A stretch of DNA of 51,875 nt from an uncultured Ruminococcus sp. Lineage in GTDB: Bacteria > Bacillota > Clostridia > Oscillospirales > Ruminococcaceae. The notes below the pieces were generated by a model. That model did no database searches and was not told the DNA's origin. It saw only the letters and a program-made list of their open reading frames with translations. Shown piece by piece: positions 1-6,603 of the stretch (position 1 is the stretch's first letter; each line of letters begins with the position of its first letter). The stretch lies in NCBI GenBank assembly GCA_947178575.1, contig CAMWYX010000012.1, positions 1 through 51,875 of the forward strand, read 5' to 3'. The translations under genes and the position numbers were made by a program.

Positions 1-49
1 CATCCGGCTCATAACCGGACGGTCCGGGGTTCGAGTCCCTGATGGCCCA
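1..49 (+). tRNA. tRNA with CAT anticodon (Met elongator or Ile2), 3' part only
   Basis: The window opens inside a tRNA. The anticodon stem (TCCGG/CCGGA, 3-7 with 15-19) encloses the loop with anticodon CAT at 10-12. A T-arm with the TTCGAGT loop follows, then the 3' acceptor strand ending in discriminator A at 49; CCA is not encoded. The anticodon stem lacks the three G:C pairs of initiator tRNA, so this is elongator tRNA-Met or the lysidine-modified tRNA-Ile2. The missing 5' half prevents deciding. Confidence 0.9.
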
Positions 50-57
50 CTTTTGAC

Positions 58-93
58 AAAAACCAAAGAACTTAAAGTTCTTTGGTTTTTTTG
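58..93 (+). terminator. Rho-independent terminator of the tRNA
   Basis: An A/T-rich near-perfect inverted repeat (arms 61-73 and 75-87, effective loop TTAAA) is followed by a run of T to 92. An A run on the left side lets it work for leftward transcripts too. It lies nine bases after the tRNA 3' end. Confidence 0.85.
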
Positions 94-299
94 TTATTTT
101 TAATTTTAATAATTGTGACAGTGATTCCAATAATAACTGTTATAATTTCAGCGATGATTTCTGCGATAAGCTGTTTTGTTTTTTTTTCTTGATATTCATT
201 TGATTTCTTTGATACAATATCGATTATTTTTCCTGAACCGGCGGTTTTTTCATTTCCGATACCGAAAGAAAACTTTTCAAACTCTTTTTCAAATTCCAT
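72..299 (-). CDS. small putative membrane protein
   Basis: This is a 75-residue ORF on the minus strand with a GGAG site seven bases before ATG. The N-terminal half is charged. Residues ~43-66 (AEIIAEIITVIIGITVTIIKI) form one plausible membrane helix, followed by a Lys/Asn-rich tail. The stop codon lies inside the tRNA terminator hairpin, an odd place for a gene end but harmless. It lies downstream of trmB on the same strand, separated by an inverted repeat. I recognise no family. It could be a small membrane peptide or a chance ORF in A/T-rich DNA; the ribosome binding site is the main argument for it. Confidence 0.4.
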   Translation of the reverse strand: MEFEKEFEKFSFGIGNEKTAGSGKIIDIVSKKSNEYQEKKTKQLIAEIIAEIITVIIGITVTIIKIKNNKKTKEL

Positions 300-326
300 A
301 TTTTTTCTCCAATTATTATAATTTCA

Positions 327-369
327 AGTCTGTTCGATATTTTTATTTATATGGAATACCGAACAGACT
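327..369 (-). terminator. inverted repeat downstream of trmB, possible terminator
   Basis: Arms 327-341 and 355-369 pair over about fifteen positions with one mismatch (core AGTCTGTTCG/CGAACAGACT). It begins 31 bases past the trmB stop. There is no clear T run on the minus strand, so it may be a weak terminator or a processing hairpin. Confidence 0.45.
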
Positions 370-399
370 ATTAAATTTTATTTATATAGATGATATTGA

Positions 400-1062
400 C
401 TAATCTGTTTGTATTGGCTCTGCAATCAAAAATTTTATTTTTTTCCCTTCGGCGGTGAACATATTTTCATGCTCAGTGACAAAATTTTCAATCCCTGTTT
501 CACTGTGCAGGTCATGGGTTTTAAATTTTATCTTGTATCCGGCTTCTTCAAAGTATTCAAAAGATTCCTCAAAAAGTTCATCGTCATCGGTTTTGAACCA
601 TAGTTCACCTTTCAGGAATTTTTTATAATTAAGAAGCTGTCGTGTATGTGTAAGACGTCGCTTTTTATGTTTTTTCTTTGGCCATGGATTACAGAAATTT
701 ATATATATTCTATCGGCACGGTCATTTTCATTCCAGGCGAGTTCCAGACGTTCAATATTTTGTATAGCGATACGAACATTATCCGGAGTTTTATCTTCAG
801 TGCTATAGGCGGATTCGAGTTTCCTTTTGGCAAGTACGAGCATTTCATTTTTTATATCCATGGCGACAAAGTTTATTTCCGGGTGTGCAGGAGCGGCTTG
901 AGATATAAATCCGCCTTTACCACAGCCGAGTTCCACATAAAGTGGTTTTTCGGGGGAGGAAAAAAGTTTATTCCACATTCCTTTTTGTGCGGAAGGGTCG
1001 GCGATATAGAACGGGCAGGATTCGAGTTCGGGTTTAGCCCATGGTTTATGTCTTATACGCAT
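400..1062 (-). CDS. trmB: tRNA (guanine-N7-)-methyltransferase TrmB
   Basis: It methylates G46 in the variable loop of tRNAs using S-adenosylmethionine. The SAM-binding motif ELGCGKGGF and the family signature region around FCNPWPKKKHKKRRLTH are clear. The C-terminal half has the tRNA-contacting segment WFKTDDDELFEES. The start is placed at the internal ATG at 1062 (MRIRHKPW, 220 residues) because a GAGG site sits six bases upstream of it; the ATG twelve bases earlier has no comparable site. A sigma-A promoter lies 50-80 bases upstream. It is monocistronic or co-transcribed with the small ORF beyond it. Confidence 0.95.
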   Translation of the reverse strand: MRIRHKPWAKPELESCPFYIADPSAQKGMWNKLFSSPEKPLYVELGCGKGGFISQAAPAHPEINFVAMDIKNEMLVLAKRKLESAYSTEDKTPDNVRIAIQNIERLELAWNENDRADRIYINFCNPWPKKKHKKRRLTHTRQLLNYKKFLKGELWFKTDDDELFEESFEYFEEAGYKIKFKTHDLHSETGIENFVTEHENMFTAEGKKIKFLIAEPIQTD

Positions 1063-1114
1063 AAAAAACCTCATTTCAGCAGATAATTTTGAGCAGATAA
1101 TTTCTGTCTCTCAC

Positions 1115-1143
1115 ATTATAACATATTTTTCCATAAAATACAA
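1115..1143 (-). promoter_or_regulatory. sigma-A promoter for trmB
   Basis: Read on the minus strand: -35 TTGTAT (1138-1143), 17-nt spacer, -10 TATAAT (1115-1120). Confidence 0.7.
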
Positions 1144-1212
1144 GATATAATTTATGCGAAAATAAAGTTTTCTGAAAATCGGGTGAAAATGTTGACAAAA
1201 TGATTTTTTGCC

Positions 1213-1241
1213 TTGACAAGAGGCGAAAAAAGACTTATAAT
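1213..1241 (+). promoter_or_regulatory. sigma-A promoter for the sortase operon
   Basis: -35 TTGACA (1213-1218), 17-nt spacer and -10 TATAAT (1236-1241) are a perfect consensus match, 67 bases before the first start codon of the operon. Confidence 0.85.
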
Positions 1242-1307
1242 TATAATGTATACAGGTTTTAAAGTATATTTGAGATATATTAATGATATATCTGAATGGA
1301 GGACAAA

Positions 1308-2159
1308 ATGAATAATTTTCTGAAAATTATGACAGGCGCACTTCTTTGTGCAGGATTGGCAGTAATTCCTATGAATACAAACGCTACAACTATCGATGAC
1401 CTTTCCGGAAAAGCACGCTCAATGGGATTTCCGGAGGAAATGATTCAGGCAGGATATAATAAATATTATGAAAGCCCCGAACTCTATCCGCCGGAAGTTA
1501 TCGACAGTTATATGGTTATGCTTGATGATATGACAGATGAAATGATTCAGGAGCTTGTCGCCGAAAGCGGATTTACTATGGGCGGAGATAAAATTCCGGT
1601 CGTTACATCATATGTGCCGTCAAATCCGTCTGAACCGGAAACACCTGCCGAACCGTCGCAGACAGTCACAGCTGTTCCGGAAGTACCCGTAAATATTAAC
1701 AGTCAGCCTATAGAATATACAATGCCCGATGGTTCAACATTTACCCGTGTAAGTGTTGATGATTTTGCGGCTATGACGCTTGAGCAGAAAAAAGCTTATA
1801 TTGCTTCGTTTACCAGTGAACAGCAGACTGTTATACTTCAGAATCTTTCGCCGGAAGAATATAAAAGTCTGCTCAAACAGCTCCCCGTTGATGATAAAAT
1901 TGATATTGTAAATCAGGCGACTGCTATAACTGACGGTATGGGTATGTCGCTTACTATTGATGAACTTACCGACGATAATCTCACCATGTCAATGCGTGAT
2001 GAAAACGGAAAGCTTGTTGCAGTCGGTTCTGTAAAGGATAAGGTTGCAGATACAGGATATGACAGACGGGGTATACTTGCTCTTGCCGCTGCACTTGTGC
2101 TGATTGGTTTATCAGGAACGGTAGTCATAGCTAAGAAATGTTTTTCTCAGGGGTCGTGA
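1308..2159 (+). CDS. secreted protein with C-terminal sorting signal (VADTG), probable sortase substrate
   Basis: This is a 283-residue exported protein. A signal peptide spans residues ~1-27. The middle is acidic and rich in Met, Glu and Asp, with a Pro/Glu/Thr linker (SNPSEPETPAEPS) near residue 105. The C-terminus has the three-part plan of a cell-wall sorting signal: VADTG at 246-250, a hydrophobic stretch (~LALAAALVLIGLSGTVVI), then KK and a short tail. VADTG resembles LAxTG rather than LPxTG. The start at 1308 follows GGAGG; an in-frame ATG at 1296 contains that site and is rejected. The sortase gene begins two bases after the stop, which argues for an enzyme-substrate pair. No known domain is recognised in the body. 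Confidence 0.8.
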   Translation: MNNFLKIMTGALLCAGLAVIPMNTNATTIDDLSGKARSMGFPEEMIQAGYNKYYESPELYPPEVIDSYMVMLDDMTDEMIQELVAESGFTMGGDKIPVVTSYVPSNPSEPETPAEPSQTVTAVPEVPVNINSQPIEYTMPDGSTFTRVSVDDFAAMTLEQKKAYIASFTSEQQTVILQNLSPEEYKSLLKQLPVDDKIDIVNQATAITDGMGMSLTIDELTDDNLTMSMRDENGKLVAVGSVKDKVADTGYDRRGILALAAALVLIGLSGTVVIAKKCFSQGS

Positions 2160-2161
2160 AC

Positions 2162-2854
2162 ATGGAAGAAAAAGACAAGAATAATAAAAAAAGTAAACAG
2201 ATAGTTCTTCATATCGTTACGCCGTTCATGCTTGCGGCAGTAACTGCCGGAATCACTGCGGCTGCTGCCATAGTTCCGTCAGATAAGCTGAAAGTCTATA
2301 CAAATATAGCGTTTATGGACAGTTTAAGGTCTGACCCTACAAACGATGATACAGGACTTGTCATAAAGGATAATGATATCGATACCGGCTATGAGGGCGA
2401 AACTTCGGAAACAGGAGAAGTAGAACACCCGGCTTTCGGCGAACAGTACGCAATTATAAACTGTGATAAACTCGGCGTTGATGTTCCGGTATACTGGGGA
2501 ACTGAACAGGAACTTCTTGAACATGGAGCGTGTCAGTCATCAAGTTCCGCTATTGCAGGAACTAAAGGAAATTCTGTAATTTCAGCTCATGTTGATACAT
2601 TCTTTTCCGAACTTGAAAGCCTTGACATTGGAGATACAGTGACACTTATCACAAATTACGGAAAATTTATCTATACAGTAACTCAGAAAGTAGAATTCAG
2701 TGCGAGCAATCGTAAATATATAGTTCCGTCAGATGACAGCCGTCTGACTTTGTATACGTGCAAACGTGATTTGCTGGGAGCATCTGATATGCGTGTCGGA
2801 GTTATATGCGACCTTACAGAAAGCGGATTCTATACGGAAAAGGAGGCGGAATAA
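2162..2854 (+). CDS. sortase (cysteine transpeptidase)
   Basis: Sortases cleave sorting signals of exported proteins and join them to peptidoglycan or to another protein. This 230-residue protein has a basic N-terminus, one membrane anchor (residues ~12-38), an acidic linker, and the catalytic domain. The triad is visible: His143 in ISAHVDT, Cys200 in TLYTCKRD, Arg211 in MRVGV. ATG at 2162 is preferred because AGGGG lies eight bases upstream; a GTG overlapping the previous stop is too close to it. The linker contains DTGY, matching DTGY in the substrate's sorting signal. The class is not certain; the substrate motif suggests an LAxTG-type (class E-like) enzyme. Confidence 0.92.
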   Translation: MEEKDKNNKKSKQIVLHIVTPFMLAAVTAGITAAAAIVPSDKLKVYTNIAFMDSLRSDPTNDDTGLVIKDNDIDTGYEGETSETGEVEHPAFGEQYAIINCDKLGVDVPVYWGTEQELLEHGACQSSSSAIAGTKGNSVISAHVDTFFSELESLDIGDTVTLITNYGKFIYTVTQKVEFSASNRKYIVPSDDSRLTLYTCKRDLLGASDMRVGVICDLTESGFYTEKEAE

Positions 2855-2855
2855 C

Positions 2856-3713
2856 TTGAAAAAGGCAGGTTCTTATATCTTTTCATTTATTGTATCGATT
2901 TTTCTTGTATTCATGATTACAGCATTTTCCGCCTGTCTGACAGCAAGAAATATTGTTTCGGCGGACAGTTTTATAAGTATTGCCGAGGAAAACAATGCAG
3001 TACAGCTTACAAAAAAGGAACTTGATAAATATTTTTCCGGAAAGGCATCATCTTCGGGGATTCCGGCGGAGGTCTACACGTCAGCACTGACAGATGAATA
3101 TATCAAAAATATGATAAACTGGCGTATAATGTGGGGGTTCGGAACAGTCAGCGACAGTGAATATTATATCAATCCGGAACTGGAAGACAATATCGACCGG
3201 TTTTACAGCGACTATGCAGAAAGCATAAACTATGAAAAAGATGATAATTACGACAGAAAAGTTGAAAATGCCAAGAACAACGCATATATAGTTGTGAGCA
3301 ATAATTGCGATATATTCAAATTTTCCGCACTTATAGAACATGGAGTTATGAAAAAAATAGAGCCGATACTTAATCGTATTCCTGTTTTTGTGGGCATATC
3401 GTGCGGAGCTTCGGCTTTCCTGATTGTTCTGCTTTTTCTTATAAATATGAAAGAAAAAAAATCGGCGATTTACTGGACAGGCACAGCTTCTCTTATATCG
3501 GGATTACTTTGTTCTGTTCCATGTATATATCTTGAAGCTTCTGATTATTTCAGTACATTCACAATCAAACAGCCACAGATATACTCGGCATATACCGGAC
3601 TTATGAACACGGCAGTAAGTAATTTCCTTATGTTTTCGCTGATAACAGCGGTTTTCGGAGCAGTTCTGATAATTATTTATTCGATAATAAGTGCTGTTAA
3701 AAAATCACAATAA
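2856..3713 (+). CDS. membrane protein of the sortase operon, unknown function
   Basis: This 285-residue protein starts at TTG (2856), nine bases after AGGAGG and one base after the sortase stop; no ATG fits. One N-terminal membrane helix (~6-30) precedes an extracytoplasmic domain of about 150 residues, rich in Asp, Glu, Tyr and Asn. At least three membrane helices close the protein (near residues ~178-200, ~210-230 and ~255-280). I recognise no family. Its place in a sortase-substrate operon suggests a partner in assembling or anchoring the substrate, but that is inference. A strong terminator follows directly. Confidence 0.8.
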   Translation: MKKAGSYIFSFIVSIFLVFMITAFSACLTARNIVSADSFISIAEENNAVQLTKKELDKYFSGKASSSGIPAEVYTSALTDEYIKNMINWRIMWGFGTVSDSEYYINPELEDNIDRFYSDYAESINYEKDDNYDRKVENAKNNAYIVVSNNCDIFKFSALIEHGVMKKIEPILNRIPVFVGISCGASAFLIVLLFLINMKEKKSAIYWTGTASLISGLLCSVPCIYLEASDYFSTFTIKQPQIYSAYTGLMNTAVSNFLMFSLITAVFGAVLIIIYSIISAVKKSQ

Positions 3714-3720
3714 TACAGAT

Positions 3721-3755
3721 ACTCCCGGGCAATACTGATTGTCCGGGAGTTTTTC
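3721..3755 (+). terminator. terminator of the sortase operon
   Basis: ACTCCCGGGC (3721-3730) pairs with GTCCGGGAGT (3741-3750) around a ten-base loop, followed by TTTT. Confidence 0.85.
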
Positions 3756-3830
3756 AGTAACAAAATATATCCCGTATGAATACAATAAACTAAACGCATA
3801 TTCAGCGTTTTAAGAAAGGAGAATTGATAT

Positions 3831-3875
3831 ATGAAATTCAATTTGTGTTTCAGTTTGGGAGGCGCAGAATTATGA
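3831..3875 (+). CDS. 14-codon leader ORF overlapping cotJB
   Basis: ATG at 3831 has an AAAGGAG site nine bases upstream and encodes MKFNLCFSLGGAEL. Its stop overlaps the cotJB start as ATGA at 3872-3875, the classic arrangement for translational coupling. It occupies the position cotJA takes in cotJABC operons but is far shorter and shows no CotJA features. It may be a coupling leader peptide or the remnant of cotJA. Confidence 0.5.
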   Translation: MKFNLCFSLGGAEL

Positions 3876-4117
3876 ATACTCAGGAACTTCTGCTTAATCA
3901 GATAATGCAGTATGATTTCTCGCTGAAAGAGCTTGAACTCTATCTTGATACTCACCCATACTGCCGGCACGCTCTTGATATGTTTGATAAAATCAGAGCC
4001 GTACGTGAAAAGGCTGTCAGGGAATACAATGAAAACTATTCGCCGATTACAGCCTTGGAAAATAACAGTACGGAGCATTGGAACTGGATTGATGAACCGT
4101 TTCCCTGGGAGGTGTGA
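3872..4117 (+). CDS. cotJB: spore coat protein CotJB
   Basis: This 81-residue protein matches CotJB of the CotJ polypeptide cluster: LLNQIMQYDFSLKELELYLDTHPYCRHALDMFDK and a C-terminus ending in WNWIDEPFPWEV. In Bacillus, CotJ proteins are made in the mother cell and assembled in the inner coat, with CotJB accompanying the Mn-catalase-like CotJC. The start overlaps the tiny upstream ORF (ATGA); an additional GGGAGG site lies 7-12 bases upstream. The cotJC gene begins two bases after the stop. Presence of this pair suggests an ancestral or retained sporulation programme. Confidence 0.9.
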   Translation: MNTQELLLNQIMQYDFSLKELELYLDTHPYCRHALDMFDKIRAVREKAVREYNENYSPITALENNSTEHWNWIDEPFPWEV

Positions 4118-4119
4118 TT

Positions 4120-4746
4120 ATGTGGCAGTATGAAAAGAAATTACAGTATCCTGTAAAAATCAAAAATCCGAATCCCAAGCTAGCCAAAGCTATTATTGAC
4201 CAGCTTGGAGGTCCTGACGGCGAATTATCTGCGGCACTCCGCTATCTTAATCAGCGGTATGTCATGCCTTATCCGGAGGTAAAGGGTCTGCTTACTGATA
4301 TAGGCACTGAAGAACTCGCACACGTAGAAATAATATCGGCAATACTTTACCAGCTTACAAGGTGTCTTTCAATTGCTGATATAAAGGAATCCGGATTTGA
4401 TACCTATTTTGTAGACCATACAACGGGAATATATCCGCAGGGAGCTTCTGATGTTCCGTTTACGGCTGCATATTTCCAGTCAAAGGGAGATATTATCACC
4501 GACCTTCATGAAGACCTTGCGGCTGAACAGAAAGCCCGTTCGACGTATGATAATATTCTTAGGCTTGCCGATGACCCTGATGTGCGTGACCCGATAAAAT
4601 TTTTGCGTCAGCGAGAGATTGTCCATTTTCAGCGTTTCGGCGAAGCACTCCGCATAACGCAGGATAGGCTTGATTCAAAAAATTTCTATGCGTGCAATCC
4701 GGCATTTGACAAAAACTGTCCTGATATGTGCTGTAAGAACAAATAA
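4120..4746 (+). CDS. cotJC: CotJC, manganese-catalase-like spore coat protein
   Basis: This 208-residue protein belongs to the dimanganese catalase family. Metal-ligand segments typical of the four-helix bundle are present: ELSAALRYLNQR, GTEELAHVEIIS, DLHEDLAAEQKARSTYDNILR and REIVHFQRFGEAL. The N-terminal MWQYEKKLQYPV is typical of CotJC. ATG at 4120 lies seven bases after GGAGG at the end of cotJB; an in-frame GTG at 4114 is less well placed. The C-terminus has a Cys cluster (CNPAFDKNCPDMCC) that could support cross-linking in a coat. A bidirectional terminator follows. Confidence 0.92.
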   Translation: MWQYEKKLQYPVKIKNPNPKLAKAIIDQLGGPDGELSAALRYLNQRYVMPYPEVKGLLTDIGTEELAHVEIISAILYQLTRCLSIADIKESGFDTYFVDHTTGIYPQGASDVPFTAAYFQSKGDIITDLHEDLAAEQKARSTYDNILRLADDPDVRDPIKFLRQREIVHFQRFGEALRITQDRLDSKNFYACNPAFDKNCPDMCCKNK

Positions 4747-4761
4747 TATGGTAAAAAATAT

Positions 4762-4798
4762 CTGTCTGCCGTCCTTTACGGACAGCAGACAGTTTTTT
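4762..4798. terminator. bidirectional terminator between cotJC and the CPBP gene
   Basis: CTGTCTGC (4762-4769) pairs with GCAGACAG, enclosing an inner CGTCC/GGACA-type stem with loop TTTA. A T run follows on the right and an A run precedes on the left, serving the convergent genes on both sides. Confidence 0.85.
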
Positions 4799-4806
4799 GG
4801 TGATTT

Positions 4807-5772
4807 TTAATTTTCGGATTTATTTTTCTGTGTCTTTGTGATTTTGATGATTACCGGAACAGAAGCAGCAGCAAGCACTATCGTAGTAAAGATACTTCCC
4901 TCCATACCGAACGAGCCTCCGATAAGCAAATCAGATGAATTTACCGGAACAGAACGGAATACCGATTCCGTATTATTCATACCGCTTACGTTTATACCGT
5001 AGAAATTTCCCTGCATGAAGTTCCATATTGAATGAATAGCACACGCTCCCCATATATCATCGAAAGCAATCATGTATATACTCATAAAAACGCCGAAAAA
5101 TACAAGATTCACAAACGGAACAAGACCGAATCCGGAATTTGCGGCATGAGAAAGACCGAACGCTGTCGCACTTATGATAACGGCAAATATCGGCTTTCCA
5201 CGTGCGCCGAGAGTATTCATGAAATATCCACGGAAAATAACTTCCTCGCTCATTCCCTGAACAAGAAATCCGAGAAAATAGAGTGCGAGCAGACCGTAAT
5301 TTATATTATGGCACAGTGATATTTTTGTAATTCCGAAAACTGCCGAAATAAGTGCGGCGGCGGAAATCATAGCAGCACCGGTGAGCAGTCCGAGCAGATA
5401 ATGGGTAACTGCCTTTTTCTTGCGGAATCCCATAGAACTGAGATGACGTGCTTCAATAAAACGGCAGTATATTATTGTCAGAATTGTTCCGATTGATGTT
5501 GAAAGGAGCATAGGAATCAGATATTCCGGCATCATGGAGACTTCGACAGAAATCTCCATAAGTTTTTGTGTATCTGTTGCCGATATTCCGGATTCTATAA
5601 TACGTTTTTGCAGTTCCTGATATGACATAATGGTGGGAATTACTGATTCAGCGAGCATAACAATCAAAAAAATCACGACAAATATTACTATATTGATAAT
5701 ATTTTTTTCGGAGGAGGTAGATTTTTTTGATTCCTCGAACATTCCGCAGTTAAGATTTATATTTTTCGGCAT
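4807..5772 (-). CDS. CPBP family intramembrane glutamic protease
   Basis: This 321-residue polytopic membrane protein has the CPBP/Abi (CAAX protease-like) motifs: Glu176-Glu177 in EEVIFRGYF, His209 in HAANSG, and His247 in HSIWNF. Eukaryotic Rce1 relatives cleave prenylated proteins. Bacterial members are often linked to bacteriocin self-immunity or surface protein processing, but no such partner gene is next to this one. About eight hydrophobic segments are present. The start has an AGGTGA site eight bases upstream, and a promoter lies 36-64 bases away. Confidence 0.9.
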   Translation of the reverse strand: MPKNINLNCGMFEESKKSTSSEKNIINIVIFVVIFLIVMLAESVIPTIMSYQELQKRIIESGISATDTQKLMEISVEVSMMPEYLIPMLLSTSIGTILTIIYCRFIEARHLSSMGFRKKKAVTHYLLGLLTGAAMISAAALISAVFGITKISLCHNINYGLLALYFLGFLVQGMSEEVIFRGYFMNTLGARGKPIFAVIISATAFGLSHAANSGFGLVPFVNLVFFGVFMSIYMIAFDDIWGACAIHSIWNFMQGNFYGINVSGMNNTESVFRSVPVNSSDLLIGGSFGMEGSIFTTIVLAAASVPVIIKITKTQKNKSEN

Positions 5773-5807
5773 AGACTCTCACCTCATCTAAAAAACGGTT
5801 TTAAATC

Positions 5808-5836
5808 ATTATATAACACATTTTGTGAAAAGTCAA
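5808..5836 (-). promoter_or_regulatory. sigma-A promoter for the CPBP gene
   Basis: Read on the minus strand: -35 TTGACT (5831-5836), 17-nt spacer, -10 TATAAT (5808-5813). Confidence 0.8.
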
Positions 5837-5855
5837 GGAAAATTTTTGTTTTCTA

Positions 5856-5884
5856 TTTACGCAGGTGAAAAAATATGATATAAT
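5856..5884 (+). promoter_or_regulatory. sigma-A promoter for the metallophosphoesterase-nudC operon
   Basis: -35 TTTACG (5856-5861), 17-nt spacer, extended -10 TGATATAAT with TATAAT at 5879-5884. Confidence 0.75.
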
Positions 5885-5915
5885 ATAAATATGCAGAATC
5901 AGGAGGTATTTTTTT

Positions 5916-6578
5916 ATGATTTACGTTACAGGAGATACTCACGGTGATTTCAGCCGTTTCAAAGACCCGCAGATGAAAAAACTCAAAAAGAATGATATAC
6001 TGATAATATGCGGTGATTTCGGGTTTATATGGGACGGTACAAGAAAAGAAAAGAGCGTACTGAAAAAAATTGCAGACCTTGGTTATACGGTGGCATTTAT
6101 AGACGGCTGTCATGAGAATTTTGATTTGCTGGAATCTTTTCCGGTAACCGGCTGGAACGGCGGAAAAGCACGTGTAATAGCTCCTAATCTTGTGCATCTT
6201 ATGCGGGGGCAGATATACACTATTAACGGCAAAAAAATATTCACATTCGGAGGCGGTCACAGTCAGGATATAGAGTTCCGGCGTGACGGCAAATGGTGGA
6301 AGCGTGAACAGCCAAGTCATGATGAAATTATGCAGGCTATAGATAATCTTGAATCATACGGAAATGCAGTTGATTATGTAATAACTCACGAGCCTCCGGC
6401 AACGGTAAAGGATTGTCTCGGAGTTGATGTTTTTCAGAGACTGGAAGTTCACGCACTTTTTGAGGAGATAACAGCATCATGCCGTTATGAAAAATGGTTT
6501 TTCGGGAAATGTCATATAGACAAGCATATACCAATGAAATTTTATGGCGTATTCAATAAAATAATGCCGTTGAAATAA
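5916..6578 (+). CDS. calcineurin-like metallophosphoesterase
   Basis: This 220-residue cytoplasmic phosphoesterase carries the two-metal signature: GDTHGD at the N-terminus, GDFG, GCHEN in place of GNHE/D, then THEPP and a C-terminal GKCHIDKHI segment. The family hydrolyses phosphomonoesters, phosphodiesters or nucleotides; the substrate here cannot be read from sequence. AGGAGG lies about nine bases before ATG. It heads a three-gene operon: the next gene starts 25 bases after its stop. Confidence 0.88.
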   Translation: MIYVTGDTHGDFSRFKDPQMKKLKKNDILIICGDFGFIWDGTRKEKSVLKKIADLGYTVAFIDGCHENFDLLESFPVTGWNGGKARVIAPNLVHLMRGQIYTINGKKIFTFGGGHSQDIEFRRDGKWWKREQPSHDEIMQAIDNLESYGNAVDYVITHEPPATVKDCLGVDVFQRLEVHALFEEITASCRYEKWFFGKCHIDKHIPMKFYGVFNKIMPLK

Positions 6579-6603
6579 TATTCAGGAGGAATTTTGCATA
6601 ATT

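Noticed and set aside
176..403. plus-strand ORF of 75 codons opposite the small membrane ORF
   Set aside because: Phe/Tyr-rich A/T composition with no ribosome binding site; it runs through the inverted repeat and into the trmB end.
646..1086. plus-strand ORF of 146 codons over trmB
   Set aside because: It is the reverse shadow of trmB, with no site and an implausible composition.
3779..3786. AATACAAT resembling a sigma-E -10 box before cotJB
   Set aside because: No matching -35 element at the required distance; not strong enough to call.
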